From Coix lacryma-jobi var. lacryma-jobi (taxonomy: Eukaryota; Streptophyta; Magnoliopsida; Poales; Poaceae): a stretch of 64,000 nt of DNA. Position numbers and translations under genes: made by a program. This document shows, piece by piece, positions 33,595 to 45,725 of this stretch. The DNA lies in the NCBI GenBank assembly GCA_009763385.1, contig CM019825.1:2356001-2420000 (forward strand), written 5' to 3'. The stretch's first letter is position 1. Every line of letters begins with the position of its first letter. The notes beneath the pieces are model-generated. The model was not told the DNA's origin, ran no database searches, and saw only the letters and a program-made list of their open reading frames with translations.

Positions 33595-36500
33595 ATGGCT
33601 GCCCAAGTGCTGCCGGCCGAAGACTGGAGCTCGACGAAGACGACGCAGCAGGAGTTGGAGATGCTGGTGGAGCGGGGGCTTCTCTGCCCCAACCCGCAGG
33701 GGGGTCCCGCGTGGTGGGTTCTCCCGTCGGCGGACCACCGGGAGCCGCACCCGCCGGAGGGGTACGTGGTGAGCTTCACGCGCTACCACCGTATGGGGCT
33801 CGGCGTCCCGCCGAGCCGCTTCATGCGGGGGCTGGCCCACCACTTCGAGGTGGAGCTGCAGCACTTCTCCCCCAACTCCATCTTGCACGCCGCCATCTAC
33901 GCCGCCGTGTGTGAGGGGTACTTGAAGATTGAGCCACACTGGGAGATGTTCGTCCACCTCTTCCGGGGCGAGCTCTTCAACAAGGCTACGAAGCCGAGCG
34001 GGAGGAGGCTCGCGCGCGTGGGCTCCCTCACCATCACCGCAAGGACCGGGCCTTCGTCGGCCAACGTTCCCCGCAACTACCTCCGCTACATGCTGTCCAC
34101 CAACCAGGCGGGGTGGGACGACCACTGGTTCTACCTGCGGAATGTGGACAGGCTTCTTCCGCAGTACACCGGCAGGGTCATCACCCATCGCCCGGAGAAG
34201 TGGAACTGGGGCGTCGTGGCGGACAGGCAGCGCCACCTGTTGCCGCTGATGAACACGATGCGGACGCTGGTGGAGGACAAGAAGCTGACTGTCCAGGCGG
34301 TTATCTGGGCGTTCCATCAGCGGAGGGTCCTCCCTCTAGCAGACCGCCCCCTTCTCATGTTTGAGATGGGGCCAAACGCCTCGCTCGAGGCGCTGAACCA
34401 ATCGAGGATGGCCGAGGAGAGGCTGCCTCAGAACGAGGCTACCTCCCGGGTGATGCTCACCGTTCAGGGGACGTTCTGCCCAGAGGAGGCCGACCTGATC
34501 ATCATGGCACCCGACGAGGGGTGCCTTGACCTGGTGAGCCACCCTCGAGTTAGGCTGTCTCGAGCCCCCTCCTCCTCTCCCTTTCTTCGAACCTTGTTCG
34601 CTCTCCTCGTAGTTTTTCTCATCGAGCTTCTCCTTCCTCGCAGGGGGCGTTTACTTGTCGCGCGTCGAGGCCCCCGGTGAGGGAGGATGCCGCGGGAACA
34701 CAGGTGAGGCGCCTCTCTGCTCAAAAAGACAAAGAGAGAAAGGATGCCAGAAAGAAGAAAAAGAAAAACAAAAACTTGCGTTGGTCGGCTCGGGAGCAGA
34801 GGCTGGCGAAGGCTCATCGCAACCGTCGACCTGGAGATGAGTCCCCCGAGCTCAGCTCCTCAAGCTCGGAGGAAGAGGACGATGATGATGATGAGAGTGA
34901 CGACGAGGGGATGGATGCGCGTTTGAGGCGCGCGGGGGTCGTCGACGTCCGGGCTGACCACTCCTCTGTGCAGGAGGATGTCTTGGTGGTCCCCCCAGCG
35001 AAGGGATCACGCGGGACGCAGCCGCGGAAGGCCGCATCAGGCCCAGCCTCGTCGGAGGCTCAGGGCATCTCAAGCTCCGCGCCGGTCGTGCCGGCTGTCA
35101 CGAAGAAGCCACGGACCAGGAGCGCTATCGCCGCGGCGCAGAAGGAGACCACGGCCGCATCGACCCAGGCGGGGGGTCTCGAGAAGGGCTGGACCTCGAG
35201 AAGCGGCTGATAGGTCGAGAAGGATTTCGGGCCCGACCGCCGCGAGCCGTCAAGGGCGCCGTCGAGCCCGCGGAGGAGCGGGCAGCACGAGAGGGCGTCG
35301 AGCCCCCGCCAACATGACCATGGGGGGGAGCTCCCGGTCGTCTCGTGGCCAGAGCTGCGAGCGGCCCCGAAGCCAGTCGCCGCCCCACCGTCGGGAGAGG
35401 GAGGCGGACGCGGGGGGGCGTGACCGTCAGCGCGGGCGCCGGAGTAGGTCCCGGAGCCCGCACCGGGAAAGGTGCCAAGATGAACGCTTGAAGGAGACGC
35501 GGTCGCCCCCCCCCCCCCCCCGCGACAAGGGGCAGAGGGAGGACTCTCCGTCGAGGTCGGGCCGCGGGAGGCACCGGGAGCCCTCCCCCCATCCGAGCCA
35601 CTCAGAGACGGCTCAGGGGCAGGGTTCGAGCCACAGGTCGGGCTCAAAGCCCCCGAGTGAATCCGGCGACTCGGGGAAGAAGCCCCGTCGCCATTTTGGG
35701 TAAGTAGCCTTTTTCAATTTCATTGGTGGTGAGGTTTTACCCCTTTTCTTTTGTAACGCGTGTCGCCTCTGGTTTTTCAGGGGGAAATGCCGCTGGCAGG
35801 AGGTGGACCTGGCTGCGTCCAAGCGAGCTAAGACCTCGAGCTCCGCTGTGGAACATGTACCTCGAGGTACGACTTCTTCCTCTGCTGGAGAGGCCGCTTG
35901 GCTGACGAAGGCGCGAGCGGCTATGGCTCGGGGAAGTCAGATGGCCGCCGCGGATCTTGGTGAGGCCGCCGCCATCGCGTCCACCGCAGCATCTTTCTGG
36001 CTCTGACAACGTCGTTATCATTTTCAGCAGGGACCGCAGCTTCTGGCGCCGAGCCCGCCGTCACCGCGTCCACCGCGGCATTGCTACCACCTCCTCCTCC
36101 GGTGGCGCCTACCGAAAGTGCCACTCCTCCCCCTGTCGCAACGGTCGTTTTGGGGGAAGCGCCGGAGGCAAGCGCGGCCCTGCTGGCGTCTGGAGTTGAG
36201 GAGATTGCGACCCTCGAGGCCCCAATCGACACGAGCCGACCCGTCGAGGAGGGGAAGGAGGGGGAGGCGTTGGCGGAGGAGGTGTCGACAGTGGAGGAGC
36301 TCCTGAATGAGCTGGAGCAGCAGGAGGGGACGACGGAGGGGCGGAGAGAGCTAAGGCTCGTGCCGCTGGTCGGTGAGCCGCAGCCGGCGCCGCTCGAGAC
36401 GGAGGAGGACGACCCGCCCGTCGTCGAGATCGATCGACCGGCGTGGCCGTTTGCTGACGCGCCGAGCCCGCTCCGAGCCATGGTCCCCATCGAGCGATCG

Positions 36501-37747
36501 GCCCAACAGGGGGCCCCGCGGGAGGCGCGGTCCATCCTCAGGGAGGTGGTCGAGCTCGTGGCGGAGGCGGAGCGGTCCTTCTCAGAGGAGACGGACAGGT
36601 CTGCGCGGGCGGCGGCTGCCCTCGCCAGGGCAGAGGCGGAGCTCCAGGATCTCCGCGCTGAGCTGAGCCGGAATGCCCAAATGGCGAGCCGGCTCAACGA
36701 AGCGCAGGCAGAGGCCCAGGCGGCTCGAGGGGAGGCCGCCCGAGCTAAGGAGGAGGCCGCCACCGCTCTGGAAGCGTCGAGGAAGGAGGTCGCTGATGCC
36801 CGAAGCGAGGCCACCACCGCCCGGTCTGAAGCGGAGGCGGCGAAGAAGGAAGCCGCTGACGCCCAAAGCGGGGCCGCCACCGCCCGATCCGCAGCGGAGG
36901 CGGCGAAGAAAGAGGCCGAGGATGCCCAGAGCGAAGCCGCCACCGCCCGATCCGCGGCGGAGGCGGCGCGGCAAGAGGTGATCCGGAAGGATCTGGCCCT
37001 TGCAGAGACGGGCAAGCTGGTAGAAGACCTCAGGGCCGAAAAGCGCGACGCGCTGTCCGAGAAGCATAGGCTTGATCAGCGCGTCGAGGGCCTTGCCAGC
37101 GACCTCGCCGCTCTGGGCATGCACTGTGAAGGTAATTTTCATGCCTTGCCTTGTTTTGATCTCGAGGTTTTTGTCATGCCGTGATCTCACTCCTTCTTGT
37201 TCGTTGCGCAGAGGTTGAGAAGACCGCCGAGGAGCTTCGCGGGACAAACCAGGCTCTCCTGGAGCAACTCCAGGACGAGACCATGGTGGGGGAGCGAGCG
37301 TGCACCACCCTCGACAGGCTTGACTCTATGTGGGTCGTCGCTCCGGTAGCCACGGCAGAGGGTGCAGTGGCTCGAGGCGACGCTTTGGTCGACGCCTTAT
37401 GTTATTTTGACGCGGCCGCGCGGGACCGAGTCCGGCACGCTCTCCACCATGGCGTCAAGCAGGCGCTCGCGGCCGTCCATTCCAGCTTCCACTTCCCAGT
37501 CAATGTCGTCGCCAAGGGCTTCATTGAGATCGAGGGTAGGGACGAGGAATGGAACGATCGCCGCGTCGACTTGATCCTCGAGAAGGTGGACAAGCCGGGG
37601 TCGGCGCTCGCGAAGCTCTTCGAGGAGGACGTGCTGCCTCCGGAGGCGGACAGCGGTGCAGGTGGCCCCCCTTCTCCTGGCCCGGACGTCGAGGCCGAGC
37701 CCGCCATGGAAGATCTCGGGGAGGAGTACCAGACCGACGAGGACTGA
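33595..37747 (+). pseudogene. Gypsy-2 antisense gene (Transposase_28-like, RS-rich, coiled coil), multi-exon
   Basis: Starts at the ATG 33595 (MAAQVLPAEDW). Exon 1 is 33595-34533, with a Transposase_28-like region (GYVVSFTRYHRMGLGVPPSR; LQHFSPNSILHAAIYAAVCE). Exon 2 begins 34644 and runs to about 35699: Lys-rich, acidic (EEEDDDDDESDDE), then Ser/Arg-rich (RRSRSRSPHRER). A frame change near 35150-35210 is needed, so this copy is likely broken. Exon 3 begins 35781 and probably ends at 35959. Exon 4 is about 36030-37131, an Ala/Glu heptad coiled coil. Exon 5 is 37212-37747, ending EEYQTDED. Introns show GT-AG ends. Same plan as the Gypsy-1 antisense gene. Confidence 0.75.
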
Positions 37748-38211
37748 GGCCTGCGTGCCAAATTTGGGCGTCGAGGCCCTTGTAAGAATTCAAGTCATAA
37801 CTTATGGCCCGTCGGGGTCAATATGTGTGTATAACTTGCTTATCTAAAGAAGTTGTCTTCTTTTCAAATTTATTCGATCATTTCTCTCTGTCGCTAGCTC
37901 GAGCTTCGACCGGCTTGGTCCGTGCTCCTTCGATACGCGCCACGAGTACCTCGAGGGGAGGCGTAGGTAGGGTACCGTAGCCCGGGGGCGTAGGTGGCCG
38001 TCTACGTCGACGCCCCCCGACTCTTGGAGGCTCGGGGTATTTACTGATTTAGACGCTGCTAGTATGCTCGAGGTGCGAGTCGAGACGAGGGTCGAATTTT
38101 TGAAAAGAAAACGCGTTTTTTCCAGAGTCTGGGGGGAGAGGTCCCCCCGTCAGCCCCCGAGGGAGGCTCGACCCTGAGCATGGCAGGGTCGAGGCTACCT
38201 TAAGTGCCTTG
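37748..38211. other. Gypsy-2 non-coding DNA up to the Copia-3 junction
   Basis: Sequence after the antisense gene stop. Gypsy-like sequence is clear to about 38204 (ending CTTAAG); bases 38205-38211 (TGCCTTG) match neither element clearly and may be junction filler. Confidence 0.5.
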
Positions 38212-39596
38212 TTTACAAACTTATAACCTTCCTTCTTGAGCCCCTTGCGGTATCTTCTCATGAAAAGAGCTATATCACCAATTTCTTCAAATTCTTCACC
38301 ATCACTTTCACTTCCACAAGATGATGAGGTGCTGTCCTCAACTTCAATTTTCTTCTTTTGTTGCTTGGGCTTGCTTGTAGAGGCTTGCTTGCTTGATTTT
38401 GCCTTGCTTGATGTTGCTTGCCTTGATGGCTTGCTAGCCTTAAGTGCCACATCCTTGATCTTCATCCCATCTAGCCTAGCTTGCAACTCTCCAAGCTTCC
38501 TTCTCTCATTTGCCTCTTCTCTTTGCATATCAAATGTGATAATCCTTCCAAGCACATCACTAGGTGTGAATTGCTCAAACTTCTTCTTGTCCCTAATCAA
38601 TGTTACTACGGTCTCATTTCTAGGTGAGTATGCCTCTAACATGATCTTCACAACCTTGTGATCATTGATTTCATTTCCACCTAGCCCTCTAATCTTACCA
38701 ACAATCACCATCAATCTATCAAACATCTCTTGTGGACCTTCACCATCACAAATCACAAACCGGTTGAGCTTAGCCATCAACAAGTCAATCTTGGATTGCC
38801 TCACTTTGTCAACCCCTTCATGAGCTATATGCAATGTGTCCCAAATCTCCTTTGCAACCTCAACTCCCATGACCTTGTTGTACTCATCACCATCCAAGGC
38901 ACTAAGCAACACACTAGTGGCTTGGGCATTGAGATGAATGTTGCGGAATTCATCTTGAGTGGGGCTCTTTGGATCAACCGGTGCTTCAAGTCCATTGTGC
39001 ACTATCTCCCAAATACCTGGATGGAGACCAATAAGATAGGTCTTCATAATGTGCTTCCACTTGGCAAAGTTAGTCCCGTCGAAACGAGGTAACTTGCCCG
39101 CGGGCACATTGATGAGAGGCCTAGAGTCATGGTTAGTCATAGAAGAATAGTTAAAGGATACTTCTTTATATGACTTCTTCATCTCCTCCTTCTTCTTGTT
39201 GTCCTTATGTGTGTAGGAGAAGTGATCATCTCCATCTTCGGTGCTACTTGAGTCATCACTCAAGTTCACACTCTTCTTTGCTTGGAGCTCTTCCTCCTTC
39301 TTTTCTTCTCTTCTCTTGGCTCTTTCTTCTCTTCTAATCCTTCTCTCTTCTTTTCTTTGAGCCTTTTCTTCTTTTGCTTTGAGAATCGCTGCATCTTCTC
39401 TTGCTTTGGCTCTAGCTTCTCTTCTCAATCTTCTTTCCTCCTTTCTTCTTGCGAGCTCTTCGGCCGACACACCCATTTGAGGAGGTGCCTTCTCACTTGC
39501 TGTGGAGAGACTTTCATTGCTGCTAGCGGTGTGCATTTCCACTTCAGGTGTGGGTTGCACAACGCTAACGTTACCCGTTCCTCCGTCGGTGGCCAT
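38212..39596 (-). pseudogene. gag: Truncated second gag copy of Copia-3
   Basis: About 461 codons from the ATG at 39596, matching the full gag at 48815-50193 with only a few changes (for example E/G in VSAEELARRK, P/S in INVPAGK, one Lys fewer). It ends at GYKFV, just before the zinc knuckle, then runs into Gypsy-2 sequence. The open frame beyond 38212 is chance fusion. Confidence 0.92.
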
Positions 39597-39629
39597 TCTC
39601 TCGCACGGTGAAGTGCTGCTGAGAGACCA

Positions 39630-39642
39630 GGCTCTGATACCA
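39630..39642 (-). other. Primer binding site beside the shared LTR
   Basis: TGGTATCAGAGCC on the minus strand, complement of the initiator-Met tRNA 3' end; two bases separate it from the LTR. Confidence 0.88.
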
Positions 39643-39644
39643 CT

Positions 39645-40881
39645 TGTAAGGACCTGTGTGGCCTAGAGGGGGGGGTGAATAGGCCTGTCAAAAATCACAG
39701 CTCAAAACTTAATTAGATAAACCCGGCACTACCGCTATGTGCCCGGCACTGTCGGCCCCAGCGCGGTACTGCCGCGCAGTGTGAGACCAGAAGCTGCAAT
39801 TCGAAATCCAGCCACAACTAACTGATTCTATATGAATAGAAATGCTACAACAAGTTCTATGAACCAGCAGAACCAACTACCCCAAGCCAAATAAGAGGAA
39901 TAAAGTAGATCGGGCCAAACCCTAGAATCTATCACAAGCTCATGAATATGAAGAATGAAACTAAGCAAGCACAAGAGACAAGTGATTTATCCCGTGGTTC
40001 AGCTCGCCACCAAGGCTTGCCTACCTCCACGTTGTTGAGGTTGACCACTTAGGTCATGAGCTTTTCAACTCTACCTCGTTCTCAAGTCAAGGAACCAAAT
40101 CCTTGAGGTGAGGGGTAATGATACTAGCTGCACAATCGATTACAAACCTCCCTAGGCCGCCACACAAGTTGGCAAGGCTCTAGGGCGACGCCTAGCCGGC
40201 TAGGGTTCCAAGAACCCAAGAGTAATAGAAGCAAATCCACCGGCTATGGCTCAAATCAAGTGCTCTAAGAAGTAGATCTCAGCTAGGGCTTCTCTTTGAT
40301 GAAGGTTTAAGCCTCTCAATCACTTGGAATCAATGGAAATCAAAGGATTGGAGAGAGGGGAGTTGAGAGCCTTCAATGGGGAAGAGAGAAGCTTGTCTGG
40401 AGGTAGGTGACGAGTTCTGGTCGTGGATAACCGTTGGGTGGCAGGGAGATGGAGTAAATATCTCCTCCCTGCCAATGGTTAAAAAAAAGTCACGGCAGTG
40501 CCGCGGCCCGGCACTGCCGCGACAAGAGCGGCACTGCCGCGCATACCAATCAGACAGGGTTGGATTGGAATTCAGTGCAGCTGTCTTTGGTTAGAAACAT
40601 GGATGGCTTGGGTTGGTTTGAGCACATGTCATTCAGCCATAGCAATGTATTTGCATTCCCCCTTGATAGTACGGCATTCCTATAACTCAAATTTAAATGA
40701 AAAAGCTTGATATATCACTTTGAGTCCGGATCCGATGAAATGTAGTATGGGGGGTCCACCAATGTACAAACACCATCCTTTCTTATCATAACCTGCTTAT
40801 CAACTTCATGAATCTCATTAGTTCTCCAATCGTGTGGTCATTATCACCAAAACCCACAATTAGGGCTTGATTGCACTTACA
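39645..40881 (-). repeat. Shared LTR of Copia-3 (1237 bp)
   Basis: TGTAAG...CTTACA. It is the 3' LTR of the full copy and the 5' LTR of the truncated copy. It differs from the right LTR by about five substitutions and three gaps; two gaps (16 and 4 bp) fall in the CGGCACTGCCG motif arrays, the third in a G run. Confidence 0.93.
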
Positions 40882-40897
40882 ATCTCCCCCTTTTTGG
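40882..40897 (-). other. Polypurine tract of Copia-3
   Basis: Minus strand reads CCAAAAAGGGGGAGAT immediately before the LTR. Confidence 0.85.
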
Positions 40898-41558
40898 TGA
40901 TTGATGACAACACAATCGAAGCTTACAATAAAAGGGTACAATACTTGAGATTTAGAAGCTTAGGTGTGAAACCTCCCCCTAAATGTGTGAATGAGAGCTG
41001 AAATCTCGAATTGGCATTAGAGGCCAACATTCACATATTCAAAAGTGAGAGATAGGTTCAGTTTCACATCTAATAGCTTTGTGGGGTGCAACTAAACTGT
41101 GTCAAGAATAATACGTGATGCGAATGACAGTTTAAGCACATCAGAGATGTTTGCTATCTTTCTGCCAGAGCGGCACTGCCGCTCTGGGCGCGGCACTGCC
41201 GGATCCCGGCACTGCCGGCCCTGGAGCGGCACTGCCGCTCAGGCTACATACAGCAAACGCAGCGGAGAAAAACATAGCCACAAAGCATAGAAAGCAACAG
41301 ATCTAAACAGGATATGACAAAAGCTAATGAAGCAGGTAAAAGTACATGTCCACGTCCAAGCCTAAGAAGTAGTACCATAGAGTTATTACAGAACATAGAG
41401 TTTTGAACGAATCAAACTCTCACAACTCTCAACTACTAAAAGATGGGGACAAGAAGCTGAAAAAGTGTTGTACCCCCTTCTCCTCACCTAATTCTCCCTC
41501 TTTGGCAACAAGTCACCAAAAAGAGAGAAAAAGAGAGAAGAGAAGAGTGTCCAAACAC
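40898..41558 (-). other. Copia-3 3' untranslated region
   Basis: No ORF of note. Carries four CGGCACTGCCG copies at 41168-41250, including the 17-bp palindrome GAGCGGCACTGCCGCTC twice. Confidence 0.6.
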
Positions 41559-43118
41559 TCAGTCGTCATCCGAAGCGATCTTGTCCCACTGAACTTCTTC
41601 TTCTTCCTCCTCCTCATCATCATCATCATCGTCGTCGTCGTCGGACTCTACCACGGCCTTCCCCTGACGGTGGGTGGAACTGGTGTAGCGGGTCGAGGTC
41701 GAGGCACGTGTAGAACGACGGGGTGGCACAGGCACTATCTCCTCCTGCTCCTCATCTCCATCTGAGTCTATGTCATCTGAGTCGAGACTGGAGAGGTCGA
41801 AGTGAGGTGGAGAGCGGGGTGGAGGTAACGGCGAACGTCCCGCCCGCTGTCGCTCTGCTCGCTGCTCAACGAGTGCCTGGTGAGCTGTCTGGGCTGCGTA
41901 GGTGCAAGTAGAGAAGATGGCCTTGATCCATTTGGCCAGCTTGCTCTTCTTCTTCCTCGGATAGGAAGGACGGGAGCTCTCTGGCCTGTCAGCTGCTGCT
42001 GCCCCTGCTGCTGCTCCTCTCTTCTTCTCTGCACGGTATGGCTCATGCAACCCATCCTTAGCAAAGGTATAGCCGGAAACCATCTCAATCATAAACATGA
42101 TGTAAGGGGCATAGAGAACTGCCTTCCTAGCATCCTCGGCTGCAACCTGAAGCTCAGTCCATATGAAGCTGGATATGGAAAAGCGATTAGCCCCAGGGGC
42201 CATCCTAGCCAACATGTTCCTGCCATACCCATATAAGTTAGAGTGAGACCCACTCTTTGGATTAAGAGTCTGCCTGAAAAGGTTGTTCAACATGTAGTAG
42301 AAACCTTGCAATCCCTTGACCAACCCGTCTACCTTCCGAGGATCCTCATACATGAAAGCAATCTCAGAATCTGTCAACGTCCTCTCATCATGCAGATTAT
42401 CAAGCTCTCTATCCTCGCTGCCCAACCCGAGGATCCTACTAAAGGTCTCATAAGTGACCTTGTAGTGACGACCCTCAGTCATCCAGTGCATCTCCTCAAC
42501 CACATTGTCAACATATAGTGTTGCATGAAACTGATGGATGATCTCGGTGTTCCAATTATAGCTAAATCCCATCAAATCATACATGTTTCTTGCCTTGCAC
42601 GCAGCCACCACCCTATTGATATCACTGTCAGTCTTACTCTCTAGATGCTCCCAATCAACATACTTCATGTTCAGAATCTTTTGCTTCTTAGCATTGTACA
42701 GGACTGAGCGATAGAAATCTGAATGGAACTCGTTCCAGAACCGGTAATCAATGCTCATATCCTTCTGAGCATTGTATGGATTGTGCTGGCGCTGGGACTT
42801 GACCGAGCTGAACTGCTGATAGTAGGACACGGGCTGCATGTCCCTGGTGTCCTGAGGTCGCCTCTCCTGCACATCCTCTGTGTAGGGCTGCAAGTGTGCT
42901 CTGCTGACCTCTGCCAGGTGCTCTGGGGTGTTGGGATAGAGGTCATCCTGAATCTGACGACCCTGCATTTGCAGGCGAGCCTCATCCCAGATCTGCTGCC
43001 TCGCTGAAACATCTCCTTGGGAGCTAGAGCCACCTCGACGGGATGGCTGCTTGCTCCTCCCCCTGAGCGGATCCATTCTCTGCTTGACCCTTCTCTCATC
43101 TCCTCTTCCGTCCGACAT
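41559..43118 (-). CDS. Third ORF of Copia-3 (intact, 519 residues)
   Basis: ATG at 43118 (MSDGRGDERR), open to TGA-free end at 41559. Basic start, a helical middle (HWMTEGRHYKVTYETFSRIL; GANRFSISSFIWTELQ), a Pro/Arg stretch and a very acidic tail (nine Asp then seven Glu). It lies 3' of pol, as the env-like ORF of SIRE elements does, but no hydrophobic membrane span or signal peptide is visible, so an envelope role is not supported. Related by sequence to the third ORF of Copia-2. It probably needs its own or a spliced transcript. Confidence 0.75.
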   Translation of the reverse strand: MSDGRGDERRVKQRMDPLRGRSKQPSRRGGSSSQGDVSARQQIWDEARLQMQGRQIQDDLYPNTPEHLAEVSRAHLQPYTEDVQERRPQDTRDMQPVSYYQQFSSVKSQRQHNPYNAQKDMSIDYRFWNEFHSDFYRSVLYNAKKQKILNMKYVDWEHLESKTDSDINRVVAACKARNMYDLMGFSYNWNTEIIHQFHATLYVDNVVEEMHWMTEGRHYKVTYETFSRILGLGSEDRELDNLHDERTLTDSEIAFMYEDPRKVDGLVKGLQGFYYMLNNLFRQTLNPKSGSHSNLYGYGRNMLARMAPGANRFSISSFIWTELQVAAEDARKAVLYAPYIMFMIEMVSGYTFAKDGLHEPYRAEKKRGAAAGAAAADRPESSRPSYPRKKKSKLAKWIKAIFSTCTYAAQTAHQALVEQRAERQRAGRSPLPPPRSPPHFDLSSLDSDDIDSDGDEEQEEIVPVPPRRSTRASTSTRYTSSTHRQGKAVVESDDDDDDDDDEEEEEEEVQWDKIASDDD

Positions 43119-43995
43119 CTAAAACATGGAAACTGCGAATTTAGAAGACTGCATAAGGGCTGGTAGGTTATAGTGAGGCGATAGATTTTGATGGATAAGG
43201 TGTTACTTGGATCAAACCCCTGCTCAAGGTCCGGCACTGCCGCGCAGGGCGCGGCACTACTGCGCAGGCAAACCAGATCTGAGCCAAGGAACACCACATC
43301 TATCATCTCTATCACTTCCCTATCATCTACAAACCCTTCTACAACCTCTAAATACAATACCCATGGCGCATTTTACAAATCGGGAAGAACTTAGGGTTAG
43401 GGATTTTGAATCTTCACCTTGGGGAGGAGAAGAGGGAAGAAGACCCTTGGAGAGGAGGACGACGGAGCAGCACCGACGAGAATCCCGAGCAGCACCTCCG
43501 GAGACCGGAGTTGCCGGAGAGGACCGTCGGTGGAGGAAGCTTCTTGCGGTTGCCTCCTGAGTCGCCCGAGGGAGAGAGAGAAAGAGGGAGACACGGGCTG
43601 GGTGAAAGGATGAGGGAGAGAGAGAGAGAAGGGGGCCATCGGGTAAGAGTAAGAAAGTTTTCCCTTGGCCCCACTTGGTAACAAACCGATTCAGCTGAAT
43701 CGATAAGTCGCGGCACTACCGCACCTATCGCGGCACTGCCGGGGCCCGGCACTACCGCGCCTGGCCCGGCACTGCCGGACAGTTACCAGCAGAGAGATTT
43801 ATTCTCTAAGTTACTACAGCTCATCCTTGGAGTGGACACATACTGCTTGCATGTTATGACCAGAGACAATCAGTCAATACAGAACAATGGTCATACCAAG
43901 CAAGTTTTCTTTCAAAGATTTTGAAACACAATATGAAAGTTTTGAAATTTGTTTTGCCTAGGTCATTCTAGTTGATCAATCAAGCATGCTAGGTT
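43119..43995 (-). other. Copia-3 spacer between pol and third ORF
   Basis: Non-coding, with purine-rich runs (43560-43640) and CGGCACTGCCG-type motifs at 43231-43265 and 43711-43782. Confidence 0.6.
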
Positions 43996-45597
43996 TCAAA
44001 GTACGTTATGAGAGTCAAGTATATTTAGTTCACTCCTTAAAGCACAAAACCTTGACTCATCTAGAGGCTTGGTGAAGATATCGGCTAGTTGTTTGTCGGT
44101 GCTCACATGTCTAATGGTGATATCTCCTTTGATTTCATGATCTCTTAAGAAGAGATGTCGGATGTCTATATGTTTGGTTCTTGAGTGACTCACTGGGTTG
44201 TTTGCAAGTTTTATGGCACTTTCATTGTCACACAAGAGTGGGATATGAGTAAAATGACATCCGAAATCACAAAGGGTTTGCCTCATCCAAAGTAGTTGCG
44301 CACAACATGCACCTGCTGCAACATACTCGGCCTCGACTGTGGAAAGGGCTACACAATTTTGCTTTTTAGAACTCCAAGACACTAAGGAGCGTCCAAGGAA
44401 TTGACATGTCCCCGAAGTGTTTTTTCGATCTACCTTGCAACCGGCGTAATCGGAATCCGAATAGCCAAGTAGATCAAACTTGGAGCCCTTAGGATACCAC
44501 AAGCCAAGGTTTGGAGTGTGAACTAGATATCTCAAGATTCTCTTAACGGCCACTAAGTGACACTCTTTCGGGTTAGCTTGAAATCTAGCACACATGCACA
44601 CACTAAGCATAATATCGGGCCTAGATGCGCATAAGTAGAGTAGAGAGCCGATCATGGAGCGATATACCTTAATGTCCACAGCTTTCCCTTCTACGTTGAG
44701 ATCAAGATGCCCATTGGTTGGCATGGGAGTTTTGATAGGCTTGGCGTTCACCATGTCAAACTTCCTTAACATATCATGGGTGTACTTGGTTTGACAAAGG
44801 AAAGTCCCTTCCTTTAATTGCTTGATTTGAAAACCAAGGAAGAACTTGAGCTCACCCATCATAGACATCTCAAATCTCTTAGTCATGATCCTACTAAACT
44901 CATCACAAAAAGATTTGTTAGTACTACCAAATATTATGTCATCGACATATATTTGGCACACAAAGATATCTCCATTGACTTTATAAGTGAAGAGAGTAGG
45001 ATCGACTTTGCCTATTTCAAAGCCTTGTTTGAGCAAGAATTCCTTAAGGCATTCATACCATGCTCTAGGTGTTTGCTTAAGCCCATAGAGCGCCTTATGG
45101 AGTTTGAAGACATGGTTGGGAAGCTTGGGATCTTCAAAGCCCGGTGGTTGCTCAACATACACCAACTCTTGTATAGGGCCATTGAGAAATGCACTCTTCA
45201 CATCCATTTGATATAGCTTGAAGTTGTGATGGGCTGCATAGGCTAGAAGAATCCGAATGGCTTCAAGCCTTGCAACCAGTGCATATGTTTCTTCAAAGTC
45301 CAAGCCCTCTACTTGAGTGAACCCTTGAGCTACCAATCTTGCCTTGTTCCTTGTCACCACACCTTCTTCATCTTGCTTGTTGCGGAAAACCCATTTGGTT
45401 CCAATAACATTGGTATTTGGTCTTTCCACAAGTGACCATACTTGATTGCGCTCGAAGTTGTTGAGCTCTTCTTGCATGGCCATCACCCAATCCGGATCAT
45501 CCAGGGCTTCTTCTACCTTGAGAGGTTCCAAAGAGGAGACAAACGAGTAATATTGACAGAAATTTGTCAAATGAGAGCGTGTCGTTACCCCCTTTCA
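43996..45597 (-). pseudogene. pol: Copia-3 reverse transcriptase and RNase H
   Basis: Open from 45570 to 43996, with RT (WVFRNKQDEEGVVTRNKARL; DFEETYALVARLEAI; catalytic IYVDDIIFGS), RNase H (LGYSDSDYAGCKVDRKNTSG; VEAEYVAAG; ADIFTKPLD) and end LDSHNVL. The only defect inside this segment is TGA at 45595-45597, where Arg (CGA) is likely. Upstream (45598-45725) the linker frame is open but is shifted relative to the integrase ORF. Confidence 0.9.
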
Positions 45598-45725
45598 TAG
45601 ACTCCCAAGAATGTTGTCAACGGGGTGATCCCGTTGAATAGTTTGCTTGAGTCTTGGATGATCAATGGGTTCTGGTTCATCTTCAGCATCCTCTTCTTCA
45701 TCTTGCTCAAAGATGGGTTGTAAGT

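Noticed and set aside
38049..38211. Extension of the truncated gag ORF beyond 38212
   Set aside because: Sequence is Gypsy-2 DNA; the open frame is a chance fusion at the breakpoint.
41559..43118. Retroviral envelope gene
   Set aside because: Position fits the env-like ORF of SIRE elements, but no signal peptide, membrane span or cleavage site is visible.
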